From the NCBI GenBank assembly GCA_012295275.1, contig CM022667.1, positions 4,204,001-4,268,000 on the forward strand: a stretch of DNA of 64,000 bases, written 5' to 3'. The notes below the pieces were generated by a model. It saw only the letters and a program-made list of their open reading frames with translations, ran no database searches and had not been told where the DNA came from. The position numbers were made by a program, and so were the translations under genes. Source of the stretch: Chrysomallon squamiferum. Lineage: Eukaryota > Mollusca > Gastropoda > Neomphalida > Peltospiridae. Of this stretch, positions 13,570 to 26,149 are shown piece after piece; position 1 is the stretch's first letter; every line of letters starts with the position of its first letter.

Positions 13570-13896
13570 TATTCTCTATAATAATTACAGTGCATACAGT
13601 AACATAATTAATGTTTAGTGTTATTCTCTCAGTAATAATTACAGTGCATACAGTAACATAATTAATGTTTAGCATTATTCTTTCTGTAATAATTAGATTG
13701 CATACAGTAACATAATTAATGTTTAGCGTTATTCTCTCTGTAATAATTACATTGCATACAGTAACATAATTAACGTTTAGCGTTATTCTCTCTGTAATAA
13801 TTACAGTGCATACAGTAACATAATTAATGTTTAGCATTATTCTTTCTGTAATAATTACAGTGCATACAGTAACATAATTAACGTTTAGCATTATTC
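13570..13896. repeat. 54-bp tandem repeat, six copies
   Basis: The word taataatta recurs at 13579, 13633, 13687, 13741, 13795 and 13849, an exact 54-base period. Because 54 is a multiple of three, the minus strand stays open for 116 codons with an 18-residue repeat (core NVNYVTVCTVIITERI). Nothing suggests it is translated. Confidence 0.9.
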
Positions 13897-14004
13897 TTTC
13901 TTAACATTGTGGTTGTGTTTGAACTGATGTCTCATTTTGCATGAGCGATAGATCTGCTGGCAGAAGCAGACATTGAACCAAAACAGCAGCATGTATGGAA
14001 TAAT

Positions 14005-14017
14005 GTTGCCTAGCAAC
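14005..14017. promoter_or_regulatory. X-box-like (RFX) motif
   Basis: GTTGCCTAGCAAC matches the RFX X-box consensus GTNRCC-(N)-RGYAAC at every defined position. It lies between two genes' 3' ends rather than at a promoter. About half a chance match is expected in a window this size, so function is doubtful. Confidence 0.25.
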
Positions 14018-14057
14018 CGTCCCAGGCTATTTGATAGGCTATATCCCCATTTTGGCT

Positions 14058-14063
14058 TTTATT
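14058..14063 (-). terminator. Candidate poly(A) signal for the zinc-finger gene
   Basis: TTTATT on the plus strand reads AATAAA on the minus strand, about 180 bases past the minus-strand stop codon at 14244-14246. Confidence 0.4.
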
Positions 14064-14102
14064 GTTATTATTATGAATTTAAAAATATAGGAAAGAACTA
14101 AT

Positions 14103-14175
14103 ACAGTGGAACCTCGGGTTATGAATGTCTTGAAGCAGGAACAAATCAGATTACGAACTGTGATCTTGGGCAATT
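14103..14175 (+). mobile_element. Possible terminal fragment of a Tigger/pogo-like DNA element
   Basis: The start ACAGTGGAACCTCGGGTTA resembles the terminal inverted repeats of Tigger/pogo-type elements, which often begin CAGTGGAACCTCGG. No matching inverted end was found nearby, so this would be a truncated relic. Recognition is from memory only. Confidence 0.3.
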
Positions 14176-14243
14176 TTTGGTTCAATACTGCTGTTCTTAT
14201 AATACTGCAAGTCTTCCCTGGTGGTAGATAAACTGGTCAGATC

Positions 14244-16031
14244 TTAAACATCATCAGCAAGAAAATTACCTGTTTTCAGAAATTCACTGCAGTCACTTGT
14301 AAAACTTACCAAGTCACTTTCTTCCACATGATCAGGGTTTGGCACGCTGGATAAATTGCTAGGTGGAGGTCTTAGGGTAGGTGAAAAATCACTGGACTGA
14401 ATTCGTGTGTTGTCACACTGTACAGGTTGCAGGTCCTCACTTTCAGAGTCATCAATTACTTCTGTATTTGGCAAGCTGAGTGACAGAACAGAGGACTTGG
14501 GATTATTTTCAGTATTTACTAATTTACAGCTGCTGATAAGTGACATTTTCTGTAAATGTTTTGCTGAATTGAAGTGCTGATCAGCACTTTCTTGTCCACT
14601 ACACTTCACAAGACATATCTCACAGAACAAAGGATGTGCTTTCCCCTGTTTTTCTTGCTGTTTTCTTTCTGCAAGTTTCTTGTGTTTCTTCCCACTGAGA
14701 TGTTGTTTTGCAAGCTGCTCTGATGTTAGGTCTGTCTCGCAAACATAACAATATCCTGTTGTTCCATTAAACTTGTATTCAGGTGTATTTTCATTCTTTT
14801 CTATTAGATTAGTTTCTTTCTCACTGAAAAATATTTGTTTTGCTTTTAAATGATTTTTTCCTTGTAAATGCTCTCTGGCATGTGACGAAGATGTCAAAAC
14901 AATTTTACAAAGATTGCAGAAACCACAAGAACCATTAAAAGTATATTCCTGTTTATCACTGGGCTCAGAGATCAAACTTTTTCCTGATGTTCCTGAAGAT
15001 GGATGCACATTATCTTTAACACAGTGTTTAATTTTACTAACAGTTTCATTACTTTCTGAATACAGACTTCCGTTCCTACAGTTTTCACCAATGTTTGGAG
15101 GTGAATATGGTTGTTGCAAATCATTTAAAACTGAACTATCACTGTTGCTGGTGAAATTATCTGTCATAAGCATATGTTGAACAGATGACATTGTACGTGT
15201 AATATTTCCACCATCAACCTTTAAGCACAAATCTTCATCACTGAGAGTCTGACAGCTACTGGGAGAATTTTGTACAACATTGTTTCCTGGTGGCAATTTA
15301 TTTGTTTCCTTGTTTGACAGTGGCTTTTCTTTTTCTGGGGAGAATTTATTGGGAAACAGATCTGCAACTGCAGCCTTTAGGTTTACCTTTTCAGCAACAT
15401 TATCATTACAATAACTACTCTGCCCACTGAAATCAACAGCTGTTGACATTCCAGGCACAACTGTCTGAACAGAGACTGAATTTGGTTGACATACATTTCC
15501 AGCATTTTGTACGCATGGAACCTTAGCTTCAGCTGTCTTCTTTATATGTTTTGCACTTGAAAAATGTTCGTGTGCATTTTTTGCACTAGTAAACGGTACT
15601 TTACAAAAGGAACAAAACAGCTCATCAATATCTTTCTGTAATTGTTTCTTCTTGTGTTTTGCACCAGACAGATGTTGTTGGGCATGTTGAAGAGATGTGA
15701 GCTCTATTTTACAAATATGACAGGAACCATGAGAACCATCAAAGTCATAAGATTTGGAACTGCTTGTTGGATGTTCCACTGCTGGACAGCATGCAGTCTG
15801 CTGCTCTTCTCGTTCTTTTAGTCTGTCAAGATGGGCAGGGCTTGCATTATGCTCATTATATTGACTGGCAGAATGGCACTTCACATGACAAACATCACAG
15901 TCAAAAGCAGAATCATCCGAAACAGAGCCAGCTCTCCTTTTGTGATCTTCACTCATGAAATGTTGTTGAGCAGGAACTGGGCCAGAAAACTTCTTCTGAC
16001 AGACCTTACAGAACAGTGGAACATTTTCCAT
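14244..16031 (-). CDS. Seven-finger U1-type (JAZ-like) C2H2 zinc-finger protein
   Basis: A single open exon of 595 codons, ATG at 16029-16031 and TAA at 14244-14246. Seven fingers of the form C-x2-C-x12-H-x5-H start at residues 8, 45, 104, 140, 372, 428 and 470. The long x5 His spacing and GxKHKK-type tails (HLSGAKHKKK, HFSSAKHIKK, HLSGKKHKK) mark the U1/matrin class, which binds structured or double-stranded RNA in relatives such as ZNF346 and ZNF385. A Ser/Asn/Pro-rich, probably disordered stretch of ~200 residues separates fingers 1-4 from 5-7, and an acidic tail follows. Fingers 3, 5 and 6 share the lead-in FxGxxGxC, so internal duplication is likely. A nuclear or RNA-binding role is inferred from the family. 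An AG just upstream of the ATG may be an acceptor, so a 5' non-coding exon further right is possible. Orthology to a named vertebrate gene is not established. Confidence 0.85.
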   Translation of the reverse strand: MENVPLFCKVCQKKFSGPVPAQQHFMSEDHKRRAGSVSDDSAFDCDVCHVKCHSASQYNEHNASPAHLDRLKEREEQQTACCPAVEHPTSSSKSYDFDGSHGSCHICKIELTSLQHAQQHLSGAKHKKKQLQKDIDELFCSFCKVPFTSAKNAHEHFSSAKHIKKTAEAKVPCVQNAGNVCQPNSVSVQTVVPGMSTAVDFSGQSSYCNDNVAEKVNLKAAVADLFPNKFSPEKEKPLSNKETNKLPPGNNVVQNSPSSCQTLSDEDLCLKVDGGNITRTMSSVQHMLMTDNFTSNSDSSVLNDLQQPYSPPNIGENCRNGSLYSESNETVSKIKHCVKDNVHPSSGTSGKSLISEPSDKQEYTFNGSCGFCNLCKIVLTSSSHAREHLQGKNHLKAKQIFFSEKETNLIEKNENTPEYKFNGTTGYCYVCETDLTSEQLAKQHLSGKKHKKLAERKQQEKQGKAHPLFCEICLVKCSGQESADQHFNSAKHLQKMSLISSCKLVNTENNPKSSVLSLSLPNTEVIDDSESEDLQPVQCDNTRIQSSDFSPTLRPPPSNLSSVPNPDHVEESDLVSFTSDCSEFLKTGNFLADDV

Positions 16032-16552
16032 TATTCTCAGTGGATACTTTTAATGAGAAGATTTATGACAGAATAAACATTTCTTTGCTGAAAAACAGAA
16101 TATTAATAAACTAAAACTTGAAATTTTACATTTTAGTTATTTCAGCTTGAAAAAGAAAGCAGTATAACTCTCCAGTTTCAAAGAAAGACAATTTAAAAAA
16201 AAAAAAATGTCTAACAAGATGGTAAAAATAATTCCTTTCATTTGTTTTATCACCTCTGAAATGAAAAAGGAAAATCATCTTCAAAAATCATATTGAGATT
16301 TATTCCAGTTATGTCATTCTAAACAAAATTAATTTCTGCAACTGTAATACATACACAGACAATAATAAATGATATCCTAACAAGTTTATAACATAAAAAT
16401 CTACAATTAAATAGGGTAATACAAATGGTTTCATATTATTGACAATATTTTCTGCTTTAATTACACACAGTGTAAATCAGTTTTGACATCTGAGTCATCT
16501 GTAACTGTCAAACAAAACTATGCTACATATATGATCATTTTACTTAAAATGC

Positions 16553-16939
16553 TTAAATACTATTAATATATGAAAACATGAAAAGTAATGAACATATTTT
16601 ACTGATAGTCTTCACTAGATTTCTATTTTGTAACGCTGTCATATCATGGTAAACTTGTGAATTAATTATAGTCAAATAATATTTAACTGGAATTAAAATG
16701 AAAAATGGTGAAGATTTAGTTCTGTGTATCATGGAGATTTCACAGTCACACATTACAGTAAGCAGAGAAATCTGCTCTTTTTGAAGCTGTAATATAGGAC
16801 CATTTTTTGCTGTGGTTATCGGAAAACACAGATTATTCTCAATAATGTCATTATTGGAAAAGACATCTGCCATAATTAAACTTGATATGATAATGACACA
16901 AGATACAACAAAAAGTTCCACTGACTTAATACAGGCCAT
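16553..16939 (-). CDS. Hypothetical ORF with hydrophobic N-terminus
   Basis: A 128-codon open frame whose first ~24 residues are hydrophobic (FVVSCVIIISSLIMADVF) and could act as a signal peptide or anchor. The rest contains several Cys and no motif I recognise. No flanking exons were identified. In AT-rich DNA a frame this long could arise by chance, so this is weakly supported. Confidence 0.2.
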   Translation of the reverse strand: MACIKSVELFVVSCVIIISSLIMADVFSNNDIIENNLCFPITTAKNGPILQLQKEQISLLTVMCDCEISMIHRTKSSPFFILIPVKYYLTIINSQVYHDMTALQNRNLVKTISKICSLLFMFSYINSI

Positions 16940-19900
16940 GTCTGAACTAGCTGGTCATTCACAGATGTTGTTTTATGAGTGATGTGGAATTATTCAACTT
17001 TTTTGCTTAAAAGCATGGAGAAGTTAGTTTTATATATGCTAATTCCAGCTGAAAAAAACAACTGAAAAATTTTATTAACAATGAGAAAATTATAGTGGGC
17101 CTCTCTGGTTTTGTACTAAGATGTTATGAGACACAGTGTATGATGAATATGCTTCATACTATTTCATAAAATGGTAAACTCAAAAATTTAGGTTTGCACT
17201 TTGTCAGCAGAGATTTTTCTCATCTCAGCAGATGTTTTACTGAAAGGCAACTTGATAGTGAAAAGAATATTCTGTTGCGGTTTTTAAAGTGAATGAATAA
17301 AGATCAACCAGACAATGCTTTAGAAGTGTATTCATTTGTGTCTGTTAAAAGTTTTATTCTTTACTTTTCCTTATTTATTTTATGTTCTAAAAGATTTAGC
17401 CTGTATCCATGTTGTTTACTTTTAATATCAACCTGTTCTTCCGAAAATATAACAGGAAATTAATTCATTTCCTTCATTACACCGAAAACGTCTAAACTAC
17501 TGACTATACATTTCTGACCAGTTCCAATACCTTGTAGCATTAGAACCAGTGGTTAACAATTCAATTAAATGCCAGAGCATATCAGAAAGTGGTTGGCTCA
17601 AATTATCATCAGTAAATTACTGAATGAATTGTAAAACATATCAGATATAGAAATAACATTCATGAAATAAAAAAATGCACACTCCTTTTATTAAAAAACT
17701 GCCCCCCCAACACACACTCACAAAAAAATGCCAGACACTATTTTTGCACAGAGAGTGATACTACTGGATGGTGGGGAATGATCAGAATTGTTTCCATGAA
17801 CATGCAAATGTTAGCATCTATGGTGGCATAAAAGACAAAACAGATAGATTTGACAAGCAAAATATTGACAGGTTGGCATTTTATTTGAATTTATATATGT
17901 ATATATTTGTTCTAGAGTCAGTCTGAGTTTACAAATCAAGCTTTGAAGATTACCATAATAATAATTACAAAGCCATTTATAGTGACAGGTAGGTGTGGTA
18001 CTGTGTATGTTGGTGATGTATGTGTAGTTCGTGTGTGTCATTGTATGTGTACTTAGTAATATATATATTTTTTAAATACTTACTAGTCGTTAAAATTCAA
18101 ACTGAGATTGTAGTTAATGAATCATACGATTCTTAGTCTGAAAGCCGCCCTGAAAAACAAAACGAAACTTAAAAACTAGTTTCAATAATTCACTGTTAAA
18201 ACCTAATTCTTTTATTCAGAAAATACTGAATCTATTTCAGTTTCAGTGTTTATAATATAATTTAAAATTAAATTTTTATATCAATACACAGAAATACTCG
18301 CATTTTGTGTTTAAAGATGCCTTTGACTCTCAAACAAGCAAGGATTCCGGGAAAACCCCAACCACGTCAACTAAACTGATTCCGTATAATATGCTCCGGG
18401 TGTTGGTAGCGAGACACAGAGAGAAACCAGTCTATCATCTTTTTTTTAAAAATTTAAATTTTTTATTATTATTTTTTTTTTATAAATAAGTAAGTACAAG
18501 TAACAATAATTGGCTGCGCCCTGGGGAATGGGAATTCAGAAATAAAGATTGTTTCTTTTTAAATAATTTATATTAAATACTGAATTCAAATTATAATTTA
18601 TTTTAAAAGAAATATTTTTATTGCAGAGTTGTCAACGTTGTATTTTCAGGATAATACTTTTTATCTCTCACTCTTTTTGTGTGTATGTATTTGTGTTATA
18701 CACTTTTTATATTACATTAAACATAATACTAATAAATAACTATTTACCAACAGCAATTTCGAAACGGCAGTTTTATATGACTGAAAGGGATTTCATTAAT
18801 TCTGCACTCTTAACCACTATATTTTGAATGTCACCCAAAAAAGATTGGTACAGTCGGTCCAAAAATTATCAGATGAAATGTCATTCAAAGAAATCAGTAA
18901 TAATAATAATAATAATTTGATGAGGAAAATAAATCCACTTAAAGTACCATGAACCATTTTTTTATATCACGACGATCTTGATTCTGTTATAAGTAGTCCA
19001 TGTAAATAATAAACAAATAGTGGGCAGTGTTAACTGTGCAGGGCTTCCAGTACTTATAATGGTATGGTGGTAAACATTTATTATTTTAATTTCTTTCTTT
19101 CTTTTTTTTACTCAATACAAGTGTAAGATTTTTTTCTTGCATTTTTGTTTGAAATACAATTGTTTAATAATAACTTTCTTGGCAACAACAATCGAAAGTA
19201 TAGTTGAAATAAAGCAAGTGAAAAAATCCCTTATTATTATTTTTATATCATCATTCTTTAGCAAGGTGTCCAAAAGGAGAACTGTCCTTCCTAAAGCAGG
19301 TTGTCTGGTCATCCTACTTGTTATAGAACTCAAAATGATTATGACTGAAAAGGAACACATAAGAAACATTTAAAGCAAAATTAAACATATATTTTAAGAT
19401 GTACGAGAGAACAAGATAAAAGAGGAGAACAATTCAAAAAACAAACTTTGCTTAACCTGCAGTTCTTTTTAGTTGCTTGTTTTCCATTGGCTAATTATAA
19501 ATTTAATTTAACATGCCCAGTAGATGAATTTGTTTGTGAGATCTTTAAAAAAATATAAGTATAGCTTTACTATTCATTCTGTCGATGTGTTGTTTCTCTT
19601 GTTTAAATCTAAAATGTTTAATCCCTGCCATAGTACTTCTAACACATACCCTTCCTCTAGTCAGTAATAATTTTAGGCACTGACACTGAGCCAGTGCTCT
19701 TACAAATCTCCCTGAACATAGATAAACGAAACACAGGATTATCAACACACAAGAAACATGTGGCAAAGGGTCCAGAGTCATTTCTTTTGGGCTGTTATTG
19801 CACAGTTTTTAGAATTTCTACTCTGGTCTCAAACATAAAAATTCGTTTTTTTGTACTCATCATTTTGCAAGGGTATCATAAATATATACCTTGTTATTTG

Positions 19901-21048
19901 CAATGGGAAGGAGGAACCGCAACGTCATATATAATAATCCAATCACTGGACTTTACTGAGGTGTTTGCTTGCTGTTTGATATGTTGGTCAGTCAAAAAAT
20001 TAAAAATGTTGATGTCAAGATTTGATGATACCCCAGTAAGTGCTTGGAAATCCATCTTGGTGTTTACTGTGCATGCATATTTCCAACAAAAGAGGACATT
20101 TTTAACATTTTGGTTTTAACCTAAATTAAACCTGTTGAAATACTAAAAGTTGCATAAAATACACAAAATATACTTAGTGTTGATATCATGTAATCATGTG
20201 AGGCTGCTAAAATAAAATGTTATTTTTTTAAAAATGCTGTATTTCATAGAAAATGCATGCATTCATACAGTATAAATAAATAACTGAAAAATAGATTTAA
20301 TTTTGCACCTGTTGGAACAATAGGCCCCTGAAACAATGACAGAGTGCTAAAAAGTAGATGTGTGTTTATACACAGAGATACACACACAAAACACTTTTCT
20401 TTTATCTACTTCAAATGTTTCTAAAACTTTACAGAAATATTGAAAATGTTCTACAAAAAAATCAAAAATATGAAAGAGAAAGAAAAACGATGAAAACATT
20501 TCCTATTTTTCATTATTTCATCCTTATATCACATATTACACTTGAGCAATGTGTGTGTATACACATGTACGTACTGAATCTATCCAACAAATTACAAGTA
20601 CATATATCTGGAATAATAATAATAATATTTCAAAATAAAACTTTTCAAAATATTTCTAATGTAGTAGTCTTCATTCCAACATGATATTCATCAGTCTGTA
20701 ATAGGTTTCTACCCATTTTTAACCCAAAAGATTTTTGATTCGTTGCATTCTTTTTTTTTTCAAGTCTTCATGTTGTGAAGGCATAAAACCTTTAATGATT
20801 GTACATTTTGTTTTACAATATACAGCATGAGACAATCCCTACTAACTGGGCCGGAAATACAGAATAAGATACGGAGCCGCAGCCGTCACTTCTGAGGACT
20901 TCGCCTAACAGCTGCTTCATAGCAAGTCTTGACAGAAAAGGTTAATTCCCTAATTGGTAACGCATCACACACATTTATTGGAAGTACAAAGAATGGTTTC
21001 TGAAAAAGGACCCTTTAAAGTGAATGTTCTTTTTTGAACAGAAAAAAA

Positions 21049-21080
<32 letters not shown>

Positions 21081-21162
21081 AATACTGCAGAATATCACCA
21101 ATATGTTGAAACAACATTATAAAAATAATTATGATAATATTAAGAGGTTGGAATTCTCTCTT

Positions 21163-21212
<50 letters not shown>

Positions 21213-21667
21213 TCAAATTAGCCACTGCTGGACAGACATAGTGATGGACACACTGACTGATGTTTTCACAACACTATTTTGTTTGTATATGTATGTGCGT
21301 ATGACACAGGTGCTCATGATGTAATTAAATACGATTATCTTTTTTGCACTATTTATTTCATTTCATTTTATTTATTTAATTTTTTACTATTTTATTTTTA
21401 TTATTTTTATATTCTGGTTAATGAGTATTATTAATTTTGACAGGGAACATATCTTATGGCACTTCCTGTTTTGTTAAAATGTATAAGAATGGAATGGAAG
21501 AAATAAAAATAAGTTTGGGACGAGCTAAATATAACTTGGTTAGTCTTATTTATTATTTATTTATTTATTTAGTTTGTATTAGAAACTGAAATAAGTTTTA
21601 AGTTTTATAAAATTGATATTGCCAATCTCACGTATTTAGATGCCTTTTATATATGCTTTATATATGC

Positions 21668-21702
<35 letters not shown>

Positions 21703-22050
21703 ATTATTATTATTATTTTTTTTTTTTTTTTTTTTAAATGTGCGGGGTGCATGTTCTTATCGTCAGTCTGTATAGTGTACTGTTTAGTCAGATAAAATAC
21801 TTTCCTCAAGAATGAACTTCTTCATGGAAAGATAAAACAAGTTGAGACATGTTTGTTTGCTCAGTAAAGTTAAAGTATGTTAAATATTTACTTGTTCATT
21901 GTCGGTGTGTTGTGACTGGTTATCTATGTGTATAACTTCATTTGAATCATAAATCCAACGTGAGTGACAAACAGCTTACATAATATTAAACCTTTCCTTG
22001 TGCGCATTACGCAGGAAGACATACTCGGCTATGAAACAAATTCGGACATC
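16940..22050. other. Intergenic, no confident gene
   Basis: About 5 kb. A less AT-rich patch at 18310-18430 could be a first exon or 5' UTR on either strand, but no continuing exon was found. A similar patch lies at 20840-20950. An open frame at 19694-20119 (141 codons) has no recognisable motif and is probably chance. (AAT)n occupies 21166-21213, and (TA)n followed by (TTA)n and poly(T) occupies 21677-21735. Confidence 0.5.
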
Positions 22051-22690
22051 ATGGAGACCTGTGAGTTTTATATATTTTTAGTTATTTTGTACTCGTGTTA
22101 GTTTGATAATTTGAAAACGAAAACATGAAAATAAACATTAAAAATAACTAATAAAACGAAATAAGAACAAAGAAAAAGTAGTAGAAATAAAAACGACCTG
22201 GCTGAGGTTTACGGTCACTGATTGCTAATAATTAAGAAGAAAATACGTTTCAATACAACAACATCATTTCATAATTAGTATTTAAAGTTTAAAGCGATCG
22301 GTTATGGTTTCTATTTATTTATTTATTTTATTGTTTCCATATTTTCAACCCCTGACCTACAATTAACTGATAAACAGCATTACCAGTTCTTAATCAACAA
22401 TCAGGAATACATTACATAAAAGAATTATTAGCAGCGGGTATTATTTCACTTTTATTTAATTTATTTTATTATTAGTATTTACTTCAGAAAGTGTGGTGTG
22501 TGTGTGTGTGTGTGTGTGGGGATTTGGGGTAACAGGAAAAAAAAAAAAAAAAATACGACTAGTGAAGAGAATTCCACATAAAAACTAACTCCACTCGTAT
22601 CACGTGATATGTTTTCCTCAAGAATGAAGAGTTCTCAAGGAAAATATAAAACAAGTTTAGACATGTTGCTCGTTTGCTCAGTAAAGACAT
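21804..22690 (+). repeat. Direct repeat around first exon of vWA array gene
   Basis: A block of about 65-75 bases at 21804-21868 (core acaagttgagacatg, then tttgctcagtaaag) recurs at 22615-22690 with moderate divergence. The copies flank the small first exon (22051-22060). The second copy lies in intron 1 and could mark a duplicated upstream region. Confidence 0.6.
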
Positions 22691-23485
22691 TTACTCTTAG
22701 TACACAAATTATTGTCATTAAGTTGATTACTATGATTAACGCCGATCTTGACTGTCATTATTGAAAATAAATACTATTTTAATCAACTACATTTTATGGA
22801 AAATACCGTGACCAAGATAAGAATTTTGTGTCTCTTTAAACAGTCAATTATAATAAAACAGAAATACAAGCCTCTGTGGACGAGGCTTTCTGCTACATGT
22901 ATAGCAATTAATAGAATCTGACACGTGTATTTAACACTTTGTTACAATGATCAAGATTTTTGCTTAATGATGTGACAGATTGTACAGTTCATACGCACGC
23001 ACACATGCACAGAAATAGTGATATTGCATTGGTTAATGTTTTACATTTGATGATATTTTTGATTTTAAAGAATATTGTCTCAGAATGTTATTCCAAGGAA
23101 CATTATTAAAAAATAAATAAAATAAAAGTAAAACAAACAAAGAAAATAAAACTGTTTTATGAACCAACTGTCTTATGGAAGTTCTTACATAAAGGAATTG
23201 TAATAAATAAATTGATATGTGTATCAAACACTTTGTTGTAAAGAATCAAATGACGAAGACTGAATCTTTTCCTGATTAATTTGACAGATTCCACCAGGGC
23301 TGATGAACTCGACTTGGCGATTGTCATGGACTGCACAGGTAAATATATTTTTCATTTTGTTTTTAACTGAATCAAATTTTTTTTTTTTTTTCAATTTAAA
23401 AGAATTTAATTTGATTTACAGACATATCTAATGTTATGCTTACCGAGATTTTGTTTTCTACTGAAAGTGATATGTCACGCTGACA

Positions 23486-23524
<39 letters not shown>

Positions 23525-23886
23525 CACACACAGACACACACACACACACACACGAAAGGAAAGAAAAGAAACAACGAAAGTACAAACAGCACACACGGCT
23601 GAGAGCACTCCAGCAATCGTGGCCAGCCATATGAAGTTAAAACTTTCAGTAAAACGAGTAGGTAGAATTATTATGTGTTTGCGGCTCGAAATGAATTGAA
23701 AAAATTAAATTCACAATTTGTCTTTAAAATTCATTGATAGAATTTTAGTGTTACACATGTTTGTTATTTATGGAAAAGGTTCGGTTGTAGACTCTTCGCG
23801 TTTTAACATTTATTGCCACTTTCAAGTTTATGAGGCAGCTGCTTTCAGTCATTTTGTTTGTTTGTTTATTTGTTTATTTATTTATT

Positions 23887-23956
<70 letters not shown>

Positions 23957-25134
23957 GCATAGGGAGTATGTCTAATTACACACGAATAGTGAGAGACAAC
24001 ATTAACAAAATCGTGGAGACTATAGTTGCCAAGGAGAAGGGTGACGTGCGTCTGGCCCTGGTTGAATATTGTCATCACCATCATTCAACCTTTGTCTCAG
24101 AACCACACAACTTCACCAGCAACATTTCTGAAATAACAGAATGGCTGGAGAACTGCTATACTGGCGGTGGTGACGATGAACCGGAACCTATAGCAGACAG
24201 CCTTCGCTTCCTCGTAAACTTCAAATGGCGTCCTGCAGCAACAAAGATAGCAGTTTTAATAAAGGACGCCCCACCGCAGGGTCTGGACGAATTGATTGAC
24301 GAGTTTCCAGATGACTGTCCCGCAGGGCTGGATCCTCTGCAGATAGCACGAGATCTTGCTAAGAGAAAGATAACTCTGTACGTTGTTGGGTGTGAACCGT
24401 CACTGAAACCATACAAAGAGTTTTTCACGGGTTTGGCGTACATTACCGGGGGTCAGTATGTTCCCCTGGAAGGGCATCGGGCGTTGACGCAGATTATTAT
24501 CGGAGGGGCCCGGGAAGAGCTGTCCCTGGAGCAGCTGATGGACGAGGTCAATCGCGAGGTGGAGAAGGAAGTCGGAGAAGAAGAAGCTTACAACCTTGAC
24601 GATTTAGCTGTGAAGATTTATTCCAAACTGTCACGCAAAGATTACAAGGTGAAGAAGCTGACCAGGAATAGAGTTGATGTATGTCAGATCAGTGAGAAAG
24701 CAAAGACCTCAGAAGCTTTAATAAATGAAGATATAAATGTCAGGATTGCAGAACATGATCGAGATTACTCCAGAGGAGACAACGAGTATGAACGGGTGGA
24801 GTTGTCGCTCGATCTGGAACAAGTTCAGAGAATGGTGATGAAATCACATGCCAGGACGAAACACACAGGTATTTGTTATTATTTATTTATTTATTTTTAT
24901 TTATTTTATTGTTAATTATTTATTTATTTATTTATTTTTTTTTTTTTTTGTGATGGAGATGATTTAAGTTTTACATACTTTCAAAAAACTATTTATAAAA
25001 AGCAACCAAACTATTTTTAAGATTTGTGCAGTTTAAGGGAACTGGGCACGTATTTATGTTATCAAGGTTTTACATTTAATGCCTTTTTGATTTTAAACAA
25101 CATTGTCTCAGAATCTTATTTCAAGAAACATAGT

Positions 25135-25174
<40 letters not shown>

Positions 25175-26118
25175 AAAAGTAAACAAACAAACAGAAAAAA
25201 CTGTTTTATGAGTAAATTTTTAAATGAAAGTTCGTACATAAAATAGGTGAAATAAATATATTGATATGTGTATCTGACACAATAAAATAATTCTTAATTT
25301 GTTTTAACGGTGTATCAAATGTGGGACGCCGTTTATTTTGGAAAGCTGATCCAATGGTATTTAATTTTTGTATGCAGATTTTGGTTCTAAAATTTATAGA
25401 AAAACATGTACATTTTGGTCTTGAACCATCAGATGTCCTTTGATTCAATTTGATCTATTTATCAGTGTTATGTGGCTTTAAACGACGTTTCTTGACTGTT
25501 ATACACTTTTGATTAGGATTTTTCACAAATCGAAATAAAAATGTTTATCGGTTTTTTGCTGTGTGCGTATGTATGTCTAGGTGTGTCTGTATGTGTATGT
25601 GTCTGGGTGTGTGTGAATGCTAGCATTTGTGTTTTGTTCTATATTTTGTTTGTGTGTGTGTGTTGGTGTGCTTGTTTTTTGATGAAGACTGAATCTTTTA
25701 GTTATTAATTTGTCAGATTCCACCAGGGCTGATAAACTCGACTTGGCGATTGTCATGGACTGCACAGGTAAATATATGTGTAATCGTCAAACAACACAAA
25801 TTATATTTAGCAGTCTCGTCTAATAGTGATTTAGATGATGACAGTTTCTTCTTGATTTATTTTCATCACAACTGAAATAAACTTGGATATTTAAATTTTA
25901 AAACTGTTTATCCATCAAATGGACAACACAACTTTTGAATATATATATATATATATACCATCTGATGTCATTTACATATTAAACAAGGCAAAATGGATCT
26001 TTATTTATATTAACTGTAGAGCGATTACTTTTAATCTTATGTTACAAGATTGGTTCTTCATCATCATTTTCTTCTTCTTCTTCTTCTTCTTCTTCTTCTT
26101 CTTCTTCTTCTTCTTCTT

Positions 26119-26149
<31 letters not shown>

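Noticed and set aside
13541-13891. 116-codon minus-strand frame with an 18-residue repeat
   Set aside because: Created by the 54-bp tandem repeat, whose period is a multiple of three.
18307-18489. 60-codon plus-strand frame in a less AT-rich patch
   Set aside because: Too short, no motif and no continuing exon. It is noted only as a possible 5' UTR or first exon.
19694-20119. 141-codon plus-strand frame
   Set aside because: No recognisable domain, no splice partners, composition like the surrounding intergenic DNA.
23488-23552. (CA)n frame encoding His/Thr runs near vWA module 1
   Set aside because: Dinucleotide repeat in an intron.
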